From contig NC_041788.1 in NCBI RefSeq assembly GCF_900090045.1, positions 1,674,001 to 1,738,000 of the forward strand: a stretch of 64,000 nt of DNA, written 5' to 3'. Every line of letters begins with the position of its first letter. Positions within the stretch are counted from its first letter, which is position 1. Positions 11,803 to 24,778 of the stretch are shown one piece after another. The position numbers were made by a program, and so were the translations under genes. The notes under the pieces were generated by a model. It saw only the letters and a program-made list of their open reading frames with translations, was not told the origin of the DNA and made no database searches. This DNA is from Plasmodium malariae. Its lineage: Eukaryota; Apicomplexa; Aconoidasida; Haemosporida; Plasmodiidae.

Positions 11803-12835
11803 ATTTTTAAATCTCCCTACGCCTATGAGGTTAAACCGTACTTATACGTATTTACATATATATTACATACATATATATTACATACATATATATTACATAC
11901 ATATATATTACATTATGTTACATACATATATATTACACACATATATATTACATACATATATAATACATACATATATATGTATGTATGTACACGTTTAAAA
12001 CAAAAATGCTTTCATCAATTTTGAGCAAATGTTTAAAAAATTGCAACGACTGTACTGGAAAAATTTATTAATTTTTCCTGTAAATGCTGTAGAAATCGAA
12101 ATATTTTTCAAGATTTAGAATTAAGAGTTCACTTTGAAAAACAGAAAAAATTTACGTACAATAGTTACATACCAAAAAAGTGCTAAAACAAGGGGAAAAA
12201 AAATTACATTTTTTTTTTTTTTTTTTATATCTTTTATCATTTATTATTATTATTACTCTTTTTTAATTAAATATGTACGTATACATACATAAATATATTA
12301 ATAAATAGCAACAAAATAAACGAAAGGATATAATTTTAATTTATATTATTTTTATGCTTTTCCGTCATCTATTTTCTTGTTTATATGTTTTTGTTTCATT
12401 CAATCAGATTGCACATTTTTTTATGGATTAGTTATTTAATTTTTCTTTTATTAAATTTTACATAATATCTTTTTGAAGAAATGGATATTTAAGATTTAAA
12501 AATTTTTGTATAATAATAAAAAAGTATATATTAAAAATAAATATATAATGTGTTTAATGTGTGACTTCAAAAGATTACAACGTTTGAATTTATCTAAAAA
12601 ATAGAATGACACCTAATGGACATTTCGGGATATTAAAAATAATTTGAAGATGCATTATTAAACGATAAAATGTTCAAATTGGTGAAGTTTATCCAATCAT
12701 TGTACATAATACGTACCTGCAAACATATACGATATATACATATAGATTTATATATATGTGTTATATGATATATTAAGTGTAATAGCAACACCCATCGAAC
12801 CAAATGTTACATGTTTTTAGTAAAGTACAAAAAAT
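11803..12835. promoter_or_regulatory. Divergent intergenic region between ABC1 and bL33 genes
   Basis: About 1 kb separating two genes transcribed away from each other, so it should carry both promoters. No defined promoter element is recognisable. The ABC1-proximal part contains a 15-bp tandem repeat; the rest is AT-rich with poly(A) and poly(T). Confidence 0.5.
11853..11990. repeat. 15-bp tandem repeat tacatatatattaca
   Basis: Eight or so copies of a 15-bp unit, several perfect, beginning about 50 bp upstream of the ABC1 start codon and likely inside its 5' untranslated region or core promoter. Confidence 0.85.
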
Positions 12836-13437
12836 ATGAAAAAATGTGATATTCTAATATATCTATTTTTCATGGTAATGGTGAAATGTTATCGACAGTT
12901 TATAATTCCAAATGACATAAATATGATAAGAGACTCTATTGTAAATAATTGCTGTAACAGAAATAGAAATGGTTAAAGCAGAATATTAACAAATTAAAGA
13001 TGCGTTAAAAAAAAAAGAAGAAATTTCCTTCTATTTTTATATACAATTTTTAATAAAACTATATATACTTATAATAATACATATAGTAACTTTTTTTTTT
13101 TTTGCGTATCAATTTTATTTACTTCACATTTGAATAAATAACCTTTACAATAAGTGTACTTACATTAAAATTTCATTATAATATATTTTTCTACAAAATA
13201 ATGCATTATTTTTTCTCTTTTATTTTTATTTTTATATTTTTTTTTGTAGTATATATATATGCCAAAAAAAAAAACAGAAAAGTTATTGTTATAGAATGTA
13301 CTGAAGCACGGAAGTATGGAAAACAGCCTTCAAGGTATGTGACAGAAAAGAATAAAGTTAATACACCAAAAAAATTACAATTATATAAATATAATAAATA
13401 TCTTAAAAGAAGGACATTACACGTTGAAATTAAATAA
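12836..13437 (+). CDS. Ribosomal protein bL33, organellar (apicoplast-type leader), two exons
   Basis: Large-subunit protein bL33 of a bacterial-type ribosome, about 107 residues. Exon 2 (from 13250, after a T-rich tract ending in TAG) encodes AKKKNRKVIVIECTEARKYG followed by RYVTEKNK, NTPKKLQLYKYNKYL and KRRTLHVEIK. This is the full bL33 pattern: basic start, ECTE strand, Y.T.KN turn, KL.L.KY and a Lys-ending C terminus. Exon 1 starts at ATG 12836; MKKCDILIYLFFMVMV looks like a signal peptide and is followed by a Cys/Arg/Asn-rich stretch like an apicoplast transit peptide. The exact donor is uncertain: phase-1 donors exist at 12954 (GTAACA) and 12972 (GTTAAA), differing by six residues. A single-exon start at 13201 is possible but would translate intron-like T-rich DNA. 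Product call strong; exon 1 and apicoplast targeting inferred. Confidence 0.78.
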
Positions 13438-14793
13438 TTATAATATTTAAAAAATATTTTTCGCATTGTTCGTTCCGCATTAAGTACACGAACGTGCAAA
13501 TAAATTATTTTTCCTTGTATATCGAAAGAGAATATTTTTTTTGCTTTTTTGTTTTTTTTTTATCAAAAACTGTTTAATAATATATAAATTTTTTTTTATT
13601 TTATTTTTATGTGAATGTTTAAAGCAAAAATATATTATATATATATATATTTATATATTATGGACACTATAATAAAAATCGAAATTATTTATGTGGGATG
13701 TAAAAAATATATCTTATTAATGCTAAATGGTGCATAAGCTAATTTTTTATTTTTTATTTAACTGAATAAAACATTCTTTAATAAAACTTAGATTAATTTT
13801 CAGCAGTTGTTTTGAATATACATATTTATATACCATAAATAAAATAAAGGCGACCTCTTGTTTTAATGAAAAATATTTATATAAAAAATAAGCAATGTTA
13901 TAACGTTAACGTTAATTTTTTATGGAAATTGTAAAACTATTATGACTTTATAATAACGCCCGTGTTACATCTGAAAATAAATTATTGAATTAGTTTTTTC
14001 TTATTTTTGTTAAAAGAAATTTTTTCTAATTAAATTTTTTTTTATTTTCCATCCATTCAATGCGATATAAAAATATACTCTCTGTTTATGAGTCCATAAA
14101 ATTTTTGTACACTTTAAAAAACAAGAAATTTTAATTAGTACAATATATAATAATTTATTTACCGAACATTGATTTAATAATTACCCCCATTTTTTTCTTT
14201 ACCGAATTTTACTATTTTAACTTCCTTTTTTATATTTTCAATTACATCTTTTTACTGTTATTTGACTAAAATTAATAAACCATATAAAAGGTAACAATTT
14301 TTTCACTTAGAATTATACGATTAATTTTTGTAAATTTATGAGTTATATTATATGTGTTTGTCATTTTTATATAAAATTTATTATTTCATTTTCTTATTAT
14401 AAACATATGAATAATTCTAATGTATTCATTCTGTTAAATATACACTACATTAATACTGTTTTTTTGCTATATGAAAGAAAAAAAAAAATTGAATGATATA
14501 TAAATATATATATGTACATATACATTATATACACATGCGTACATACATGTGTATAAATGCTAAAACTATTCATACTATGTAAATATTTTCACAAAAAGAG
14601 TTAATAAAACAATTTATTTTTACATTTTTGTACATTTACCCTTTTTACTGTCAAACTTTTTCTGTCATTTGTAATACTTATGACAACTTCTGTTTTATAG
14701 TGAAAAAGTAATAAACATTAAAAATTTGTTAATAAAATTCGAATATTTCTTTTAATTTTTTTCTTCTTAGTTTTTAATGCTTTAAAAGACAAA
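13438..14793. other. Intergenic region between bL33 and ACBP genes
   Basis: 1.36 kb of AT-rich DNA with poly(T) and TA tracts and no gene I can support. A T-rich tract ending in TTCTTAG at about 14770, some 24 bp before the ACBP start codon, looks like a splice acceptor and may end an intron in the ACBP 5' untranslated region. Confidence 0.5.
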
Positions 14794-15069
14794 ATGAGTA
14801 TGCCAGAGATGTTTGAAAAAAGTGTTTGTTTCATTAACACTTTACCCAAAACTGAAGTAATTTCTGTTGAGGACAAATTGAATTTATATAAATATTTTAA
14901 ACAGAGTACTGTAGGTGCTTGCAATATTGGTGCTCCTAGCTTTTTTAAATTTGAAGAGAGAAAAAAATATGAAGCATGGAAATCAATTGAAAAATTAAGT
15001 AAAGAAGAAGCACAAAAGAAATATGTACAACTTGTTGACGCATTATACCCTGGATGGCAAAAAGATTAA
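14794..15069 (+). CDS. Acyl-CoA-binding protein (ACBP)
   Basis: Small protein of 91 residues, the usual size of a stand-alone cytosolic ACBP. It binds medium- and long-chain acyl-CoA esters and buffers or transports them. The family signature lies in the middle: LNLYKYFKQSTVGACNI, then FFKFEERKKYEAWKSIEKLS and KEEAQKKYVQLVD. These supply the helix-2 Tyr/Lys residues and the RKKYEAW acyl-CoA contact of the four-helix bundle. There is no signal peptide or membrane segment. The start MSMPEMFEKSVCFI matches the short N terminus of other ACBPs. Plasmodium genomes usually carry several ACBP copies, so I do not assign a paralogue number. Confidence 0.95.
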   Translation: MSMPEMFEKSVCFINTLPKTEVISVEDKLNLYKYFKQSTVGACNIGAPSFFKFEERKKYEAWKSIEKLSKEEAQKKYVQLVDALYPGWQKD

Positions 15070-15313
15070 CGAAGATTTAACGTGAATATGTATTAATAAT
15101 AAACATAGTATGTACGTAATTTATATTATATTTAAGTACGTACTTAAGCATATGTATATAATCGCTTCTTCTTTTTTTTACCGTTTTATGTGAATCATCT
15201 TTTATTATTTTTTAAACAAAACTAAATTTTTCTGAGTTCGTTACTTTTTTTTTTTTTTACTTGTGCGTACTTATGTATATATATTATATTGGTTTCCCCA
15301 TATGCGCAATGGA

Positions 15314-15348
<35 letters not shown>

Positions 15349-18300
15349 GCTTTATTTGAATTCCATTTATTATGTATAGTGAAATATTTTGTTTTCAGAA
15401 AATGTAATATAGAAGTGTTTATAAAAATATGTAAGTTGCCGTATATATAAATATAGATACGTATAATTAATATTATTATGAGTGTTACAAATAAAACGTA
15501 ATTTTCCTTACATAAAAAGGAAAAATTATTTAACCGGAAATTGTAAAATAAGTCCATAATTATTCTATAAAAAAATGCAGCAATAATATAAAATATTTTA
15601 ATTGCATGTTCAACTGTTTACGTTACAACCAATGAGCAATATGCTGCGCAAATAGATCTATATATATACATGTACAATCTTCTCTACACCCTTCCGTAAT
15701 TGCAATTTCGTTTATTCCATTTTACCCTTGTTCCTTTTTCTTAGATTAATTTAATGAGCAGTGTTCAAAAAAATAACAGTAAATGAGTCTATTTATTTTA
15801 AGAAAAAGGCATGTAATAAAGTGGTTTATTAATGGAAAAAAAAAAAAAAAATACTTAAAAAATTGAAAATAAAAATATGTAAAAAATGCATACAGATATG
15901 AAAGAACAAAGAATGCTTCTTATAAATATATATAAATTTTTTTTTTATATATTGCCATAGAATATAATCCTTCATCCAACATTTCAGGTCAAAAAATTAT
16001 AAATGAAAAACGATAAATATATAAATATAAACTTCAGTAATTTTTATTGAAAATTACCAAAAGTTAAATAAATCTCATAGTTCATGCGTTATTGGAATTT
16101 TAAAAAATAAACAACCAAAAAAAAAATAAGCTGCAATGTTTTAACAACTCGCATTGTACGTATATATGTATATATATATACAAAAAAAATAAAATATATC
16201 ATGACATAAATAAAAAATATAGATATTGCTTTATAAGAAAAAAAAAAATAATTAAAGAACATTTTTGCAAATTTTAATGATAATTTCTCCTTTTTGCAAC
16301 AATTAACATATAAGCAGCTTCAAATATTTTTATCAAGGCAAAAAAAAAAAAAAAAAAAAACATACATAAAAAACAAATAATGAAAACAAACATACGTACG
16401 TACTTTTTTATATTCTATTGAATTTTATCAACATTAACGAAATTACATATAACAACAAAAGTCCAATAATTACAAATATAGTCTAGTACTTTGTATTAAG
16501 AATTTTTCAAGTGTTCATACTTACATATTTTTTATATATTCGCGTCATCTATATCTTTAACAAAACACATATTTTTCATTTTACCAACCCTTTTACTTTT
16601 TGCATACATAAAATCCTATTTTTTCAATGCTAAAGTTGAAATAGAAAAATAAACAAAATGTGTTTACTAATGACTGTAATATACAGGCCTAATATATAAA
16701 TAATTGTACATATATAAATATATATATATATATATATACATATAAGCTATTAAAATAATTGAGTTGTTTCTTTTCGTTTTTTAGAAAAAACCTTTATTCA
16801 TTACAAACCATTTTTATATATATATTATATAAATATATGATTGCATATGATACTTGAATCTAATTGATCTGTACTGATAATTAAGTCTTATTTTTATGCT
16901 TTAAAAATGGTGTTTGGTCTAAAAATAATGTTGTATATACATATTTATATATATATATATACATATGCATGTGCATAAGTATTTAATTATGGACGCATAT
17001 ATGCATATGAAATTATATTTATATATTCTTATATGCCTATATATATATATATTATAAGCATACATGTTAAAGCACGTATATTTGTATTCAAAATTATATG
17101 CATAAGGACAACGAAAATATATGAATTTTTACTACTTTTTTTTTTTTTACTGCACCTTTTAAAATCATTGAAATACTTTTTTTTCTATATCTTTATTTTT
17201 ATTTTTTATTTTTATTTTTTTTTTAGAAATTTATGGAAAAAAAAAATTCTTTCTATATTTAGATGTTTTTTTTTTTAAATATACAAAAAAAATTTTATTC
17301 TTAAAAATATTTTTTACTTTATAAAAAATACTTTTTTTTTTTTTTCATAAACTACATTATTTTTTAAATTATGTTATTTCTTTTTCTTTATTATTATTTC
17401 ACTTTCCTCTGTTTTTTTACTTGTCATATTTTGTAGTTAAGAATATTATATTCTTGAAATTATTTTCCCATTACATTGATTTGCATATATGATACCAAGT
17501 TGTATATTTTTATATTCTTTTTATTTTCCTTTTTTTTCGTTTTTACAAATATATATATATATATGTACGTATATATATATATTCATACATACATGTATGG
17601 ATATATGCATAAATATACATTTTTTTTTTTCACCTTTTTTATTTAATTTAAAAAAAATATAAAAAAAAACATCAGATAACCAAGTAGTTTCCAATGCATA
17701 TATGAACGAATAAATCAGTACATTCAGAAGTTGCAATTTAAGCATAAGTTCTTAGAAATTTTTGTTTACATATTGTAATTTTGTTGTATTTATTTACTAC
17801 ATATATTTATATATTTTTTTTTTATAAGGCTTTTCTTATGTAATTAAGTAAGATAACACTAATTGTGTTAACAATATTGTAAATACAAATTAATTGTCCT
17901 AGGCGTAATCTTGCTTTACTGTATTTTTTTTTTTTTTTTTTTTTTGAGAATACATATATATATTGAAAAGTACACATATGGAAAAGTGCTTATTTATAAA
18001 TAACTACATTTGTATACACTTATAATATATACCTATATATATACATATATGTATATAAATGTAAATAAGTACATATACTCATGAATTTAAACACGTACAT
18101 GCTTATTTAAATACATACATATGCATGTTTGTATGTAGATTATATATGCACAAGTGTTGAGTTGTGTATTTTATTTTTTTTTTTTTATTCTCTATATTAA
18201 GCAGCTGCTTTGTTATGTTTTATTTTTTACATCCAAATATTAGTTCAAGATTTTATGATTTATAGATATAATATAGAAAAAAAAAAATAATAAAATAAAA

Positions 18301-18352
18301 TACTATTAAATACGATTTGGTGAAATTCACATGTTTCATTATAAAATTTGAA
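15070..18352. other. Long intergenic region upstream of JmjC1
   Basis: 3.3 kb without a supportable gene. It contains a pure 30-base A run at 15316-15345, further poly(A) runs near 15838 and 16340, poly(T) runs near 17140, 17340 and 17930, and TA microsatellites near 16720, 16950 and 18040. Open frames here are translations of these tracts. The JmjC1 promoter and 5' untranslated region presumably lie at the right end. Confidence 0.55.
15316..15345. repeat. Poly(A) tract, 30 bases
   Basis: Uninterrupted run of 30 A residues about 250 bp downstream of the ACBP stop codon. Confidence 0.9.
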
Positions 18353-21300
18353 ATGGATATACATGACAAAAATATGAGAAAAAGAAGGCGAAACCCCCAG
18401 TACATAATATCATTATGTAAGAAAGAAGAAAATGTTAATATTTCAGATAGATATAAGAAAAATAAAATAACTGTTGAACATGATGATAATAATATAGTAA
18501 ACAAGAAAAGTGAATACCATATGAAAAAAGAATATGATACAAGGAATAAATGTGCTTTAAAGACTAAAGCTACAGATGATAAAACGAACGAATTAGAAAA
18601 TTCAATAAACCATAATTCTAAATTAGATAATTTTAAATTAGAAAAGGAAGATAAAATAGAAATAGAAAAAATTAGTTTTGAAGATATGAAAGAAAAACTT
18701 ATAAACGAAAAAGTTATTAAAAAAAAATGTGATATAATATATAATACCATAAATTCACAAAGTAAAATAACAAAATCAGAAAATGGAAAATTAAATTATT
18801 TGGAAAATAAGGATAACATAATAAATGAACGATTTAATAAAAGCGTATCTTTATCAGAACATGATATATACAAAAATATAGAGCAGATACCTGTAATACA
18901 TACCACAATGGAAGAATTATCAAACCCTATTTTATTTTTTGAAAAATATAACTCTATTGGATTAAAATATGGAGCTGTGAAAGTGAAACCTCCTAAATTT
19001 TTTAAACCACAATTTAATCCTTATTATTTAAATATGAAATTTAATATAAGAAAACAAAAAATTAATGAATTAAAATATGGAAAAGAATTTGATCATCCCG
19101 AGGAATATTGGTCCTTATATGAAGTGTATAAATATAATGAAATGCTTGAAGTTTTGCATCTACCAAAACATCAAACTGGTTTAGAATATGTTGAAAGGAA
19201 ATATTGGAATATAATTAATAATGAAAAAGAGGAAATAGTGTCAATATATGGTGCCGATTTACCTGTATCCAAAAACCATCCTACGTGCCTTTTTCAGAAC
19301 AGTCTCAAAATTGAAAAATTAAAAAAAAATAAAAGTAGAAGTTGTGATAGTAATTCCATTAGTAACAGTGTCAATAAACCACAAATGGAAATGAGTACTG
19401 GTTACGCAAAAGGTTCAGATAATATCAAACATGATAGTGGATATAAGAGGGGAATACCTAGTGACGTAGGAAATAATATGTCACCTTGTGATAATCGTAA
19501 AATGAACAATTATAACAGTGTTTCATATTTATACCCCTATAATAATAATAATATAAATAATAACGGTAACTTATGTAATAATAGTATTATAATTAAAGAA
19601 GAGATAGGGAATAAAGGTAGAAACGAAATAATAGATGTAATAAACATTTCTGATGATGAAAATTTAAAAATCCAAAGTAGATACAGTTTAAGTAAGAGAA
19701 TGCATGCACAAAATCAGGGTATGAAACTTGCTAACTGTGTTAACGATAGTAATAATAGTGTATGTACGCATAGCACTTTAGGCTATAGCAATAACAATAA
19801 TTATAGAAATAGTAATAGTAATAGCAATAATAACTGCAATAGTAATAGCATTAGTAATTGCCATGGTAACAGCATTAGTAATTGCAATGGTAATAGCATT
19901 AGTAATTGCAATGGTAATAGCATTAGTAATTGCAATTGTAGGAGTGCTAGTAATTGCAATAGTAGGAGTACTAGTAATTGCAATAGCAGGAGTACTAGTA
20001 ATTGCAATAGTAGGAGTACTAGTAATTGCAATAGCGATACTATCAATAGTAATAGAGATAATAGTGAATATAGTAATAGTTATTTAAGGGATAAATATGT
20101 GAAGAAAAAAGTGAACCCCTTTTTAAAACAAAAAAAAGAAAAATACTATTTAGAAATAAATAATATAATTAACGGAATTAGTGAAAATTTAAATATAAAA
20201 TCTTTACCTTTTATAAAAGGTTCTATGTTAAAAAATGTAGATATCTCTATTGAAGGAGTCAATATACCGTGGTTATACGTTGGAACCCTTTTTTCCTCCT
20301 TCTGCTGGCACACGGAAGATAATTATTTTGCATCAATAAATTATCAGCATTGGGGCAAACCAAAAATATGGTATGTTATACCCCCTCGCTATAGTGACAA
20401 AGTGGAAGATGTAATTTACGAATATTTGAAAGAAAATAGCAAAAGAAAAAAGAAAAAAAAAAAAAAGGTAAAAAATAAGAAAAAACAAGCTAAAAATGTT
20501 ATTCCAGAAGAATTAAAAAGGAAACTAAAAGAAAGGGCATCTACTACTACTTTTAGTGCTACACCTTGCATGAAAAATTACAAAAGGGTTAAAAATATGC
20601 ATTTTACAAAAAATAGCGCAAAATTCAGCTCAACTAGTGCTAGCAGCGGTGCTAGTAGCGCTAGCAGTACTAGAAGTAGTAGTAGCACTAGTACTACTAA
20701 ATTAATTCAGGAAAATTGTCATTTCTTGGATGTAGATATAAATGATGTTGATTTATTATATAGAAAATCTTGTATAAACTACAAAATTATAGATAAAAAA
20801 CAAATACATTTTAAAAAGGAGAATAACAAAAATAAAATTTATAAATTAACTATACAAGTGCCAATTGAGGTTTTTTTAAAAAATAATATCCCTGTGTTTA
20901 AAAATATTCAAACAAAAAATGAATTTATTTTTTTATGGCCAAAAACATTTCATGGAGGCTTTAATTCAGGTTATAATTGTAATGAAGCTTGTAATATAGC
21001 TCCAACTTTTTGGCTATTTTATGGATTACAATCGTATTATAACTATAAATATTTCCGCAATACCTGTATATCCATACACTTCATTTTATTTTCTAATATA
21101 TTGCATTATCAAGAATATACCTTTAGTCAACTGAAGCATATAATATATACTCTACGATATATACTAACGGATGAGTATAAATTTTTCAAAGATAGCAAAA
21201 CAATATTTGTAGATTTTACATTAAATAGGGATGCCCTTTTAAATAACAAACTTATGAACTATTCAAAGCATTTATCGCTCGATCTTACCAAAATGTATAC

Positions 21301-23414
21301 AAATTTTGAATGCCAAAAGAATAAGCATTTCTTTTTTGAAAATATAAAAAGCAAGCTGGAATTTTTTTATAAAGATTGTGATGCCTGTAACTCACCAACC
21401 TTTAATAGTAAGAAAACATAATATTTATATATTTTTATGTTTAAAAAATTATATATATAAAATATATACATGCATTATATATATGCATTATATATATGAT
21501 GTACATGCATATATATTATATATATGCATATATATATATATATATACATAGCCAGATATATATTTATATAATTAGTAATAAATAATATATAAAAAATTGA
21601 AAAAAAAAAAAAAAAGTAATATAAAATGGAGATTAAAAACAATAATTAAAAAAAATCGAAGCTAAAGAATAAAAAAAAAGAACAGAAAAATAAGGATAAG
21701 AAGTAGAAAAATTAAATATAATAATATCGAACAAATATATGTTAAATGCAAAATAATAACAAAAATGAGAATTAGAGCACAATCAAAATTAAAATAACAC
21801 TATAAATTATATGAACAATAATAATAATATATGGCACTATATAGCTATCTAAATATATAAAATATTTTTTATTTATGATTATCTATATTGTAACCTTTTC
21901 AATTTCGCAGGTTCAATTATATGCCCACATTCAAATGACATTTTATGCATTCACTGTTCTGATGAGCACAGTTGCAACTGTAAATTTAAGTACGTATTAA
22001 AAAAAAATTTAAAGCTTAATATATAAAATTACATGCAAAACCGTTAATATTTTATATATAATATATACATATGCTATAGATATTTTTTTATATATGCATG
22101 TATGCAATGAAATATGAATATATTATATATATATATTTTTATTTATATATATTAGAGTTGCCTTAAAAAGATATACCCTTTTAGAAATGATGAAATTATT
22201 AACCCTTTTAATCCACTATGCCAATAAAATAGTAAGTAATTCATAAAAATTTATTTGTTTGTTAAACGTGAATAAAATTAATTCAGTGTATGAAATTTTT
22301 TTATTTAGTTCTTAGTTCCTTTTATTTTTTATATCTGCATAATATTTGTATATACCATATATGAATTTTTTCTTATAAATTTCAATATCTTATTGTAATT
22401 TTTTTTTTTTATATATTTATTATTATTCGTTTCAAGTATGATTATACTTGTTAGTAAGTTCTCTAATATATGCTATTAATTAGTTTGTAATGTTCCAGGT
22501 GTTAGTTTTTCATATGTTGTGTGTTCAGCATATGAAAGTAGTTAGTTTACAGCATTTTCCACTTGTACTAGTACAGATTGTTCATTGTTTTTTCGTAATT
22601 CACCACTTTTTAGCAATTTTTATGTATGTTTGCATCATATTTTTTATGTTACATATATATATTTGTCTCGTGTATTTTTAGTGTTTCTATATTATTTCGT
22701 AGTATTTTACTTATTGGGCATTTTGTTTGTGCAAGGTTAATGTAGTTTTTTCCTACTTCCTTATCAACTTTTTTGTGGATTTTTACAATTTTTTCATGGT
22801 GATTAGCATATTTTTAGATTTTTATTTATTATTTTTTTTTTGTCCCTTATTTTCCATTTTTTTTTTGTGTTATATATATTTTCCTTTTTGTTACTGTTAT
22901 TAATAACTAATTTGTGACTAGTAATATCTCTCTTAAATTTTTTTCTAGTTCATGTATGTGATAATATATAATACTTTTTTTTATTGCCCATATGCATTTT
23001 TATAGTATTATTTCTACATTATGAATTTTTTTCGACATTTAGAAAACGAGTAATGAAAGGGACATAGAATTCGATGATATACCGGATTATAACTCCTTAA
23101 AAATTTTTGAAGATAAAAATTCTATTAAACTATATAATATGATTCGTGAGACCAAAAAATCAGAAGTGGAAAAAAGATCTAAGTCAACGAATTATATTGA
23201 CTTGGAAAATTATTGCTTAGAAAGAATAAACAACGTTGGTAATGAGAAAAGGCCAAGGGATAAAATGAAAAAAGAGAAAAACTTTGTTTTAGAAGATTAT
23301 TACACAAGTTCAAATCATTTTAAAACAAAATTAACCCTAAAATATTTTCTTCTAACGTACGAGGAAGAAATGGAAGACAATCCTTTGAAAATTCTGCCTA
23401 AAATCATTGCTTAA
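18353..23414 (+). CDS. JmjC1: JmjN/JmjC-domain histone demethylase with C5HC2-like zinc finger, four exons
   Basis: Predicted Fe(II)/2-oxoglutarate lysine demethylase of 1,193 residues. Exons are 18353-21407, 21911-21989, 22156-22231 and 23043-23414; all junctions keep phase. JmjN is at about 181-217 (PVIHTTMEELSNPILFFEKY). JmjC runs from about 640 to 900: VNIPWLYVGTLFSSFCWHTE gives Fe ligands His653 and Glu655, and FHGGFNSGYNCNEACNIAPT gives the third, His867; the same segments occur in KDM4/KDM5. A Lys- and Ser/Thr-rich insert splits JmjC between the two ligand sets. After JmjC, CDAC at 1009-1012 joins, through exons 2 and 3, to CPHSNDILCIHCSDEHSCNC and KRYTLLEMMKLL, matching the C5HC2 finger that follows JmjC in KDM5 proteins. 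No PHD or ARID domain is visible. I start at the first ATG; the open frame extends 12 codons upstream without one. An Asn/Ser/Cys repeat lies at about 484-570. Confidence 0.9.
19801..20060 (+). repeat. In-frame NSISNCNG / RSTSNCNS tandem repeats in JmjC1
   Basis: A 24-bp coding repeat (agtaattgcaatggtaatag type) encodes three NSISNCNG-like units. It grades into four RSTSNCNS-like units. It lies between JmjN and JmjC and contributes about a dozen cysteines. Confidence 0.85.
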
Positions 23415-24778
23415 AACTATCTTCTATTATTTATATATATATATTTATATATAATATTATGAAGATACAATTATTATAATATGTAAATAGATGAAAAAAG
23501 GAATATTTATGTAATTTTATTATTTTCTTTGCATTTGCTATATAAAATAAGGAATATTTTCTTTAAATACTCTATAATGATTTATTAAAGTGTAATGTGT
23601 TCAACCATTTTTACTATTTTTCTTACTTACACATTATAATAATACTAGTTTATTTCTTTCTATTTTTTTTTTTTTTTGTATAAAACTGTCCATAGTTTTT
23701 AAACTATTTCCCTTTTTTTTGGTTTTCAGATAATCATTAAAACTATATGTTTTATTTTTTTTTTTAAAATAACATTTTTAATGTTATATTATTGTTTTAT
23801 TGTTTTATTTTTTTTTTTTTCTTATTATGTTATTATATTAAAAAAAAAGTTTATTTGTTCTTATTTTTCATTTATTTATAACATAATTTTTTTACGTTAA
23901 TTTCATATTTATTGTTTTAATTAATAAATTTTTTGTTATAAAAAATAAATAACTTTTATTTTTATGTTTAATTAAATGTATTATATGTTATCAATTTTTA
24001 AATAGTATTCATATTTCTGTATTACAGAAAAAATATGTAAAAATATAATTAATTTGTGATAAGTATGTAGATAATTGCTATAATTTTTTATAATAAATAA
24101 AAAAATTATAATTATCGAGACACTCAGAACTTGTTTATTATTGCGTATGTATTTTTTTTTTTTTTTTTTTTTTTGAGCGAATAATAATAACGACATACCG
24201 ATTCTGTAAGCAGCTTGTACTCTTTTTTCTTTTTCTTTTTTTTTTTATTTATATATTAAATAATCCTTATTTTGAATATATGGTGCATTAAGGGCTTTAT
24301 ATGAAATGAGAGTAGTTATATATAAATGAAATTAAATAATTTAATATTATGAACACAAATATAAAAATTATGATATTACAATGTATGTGGAAAAATATGA
24401 AGAAAGCATAAAATAATAATATAGCATCTCTATATGTTTAATATCATATCGCAATTTAATATTGAAAAAATAAAAAAATATGTAGAATACTAACCGTGAA
24501 TATCTTAAATATGTTTTCATGTCGTGTGGATTGTGTTTACGAACTTTGCTATATGTATTAATAGATAAATGTTTATATTCAAATTTTTGCATGCACAATT
24601 ATTTTTTTAAACATGTACAGTAATAATTTTAATTGTTTCATATTTTTATGTTATGAAAATTATTTTTATATATTTTTACATAGTTAATGCATGTGCATTC
24701 AATGACATGAATTGATAAAAGATAAAAAACAAAGAAAATATAAATAAAATATTTAGATGAATACATAGTACTAAAAAA
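23415..24778. other. Intergenic region between JmjC1 and the TPR gene
   Basis: 1.36 kb of AT-rich DNA with long poly(T) stretches and no supportable gene. The last 200 bp before the TPR gene carry a TGCATGCA octamer and a TGCATGTGCA sequence. Confidence 0.5.
24588..24697. promoter_or_regulatory. Candidate ApiAP2-type sites upstream of the TPR gene
   Basis: TGCATGCA at 24588-24595 and TGCATGTGCA at 24688-24697 lie 80-190 bp before the start codon. TGCATGCA and GTGCA cores are known ApiAP2 recognition motifs, but no binding evidence exists here. Confidence 0.25.
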
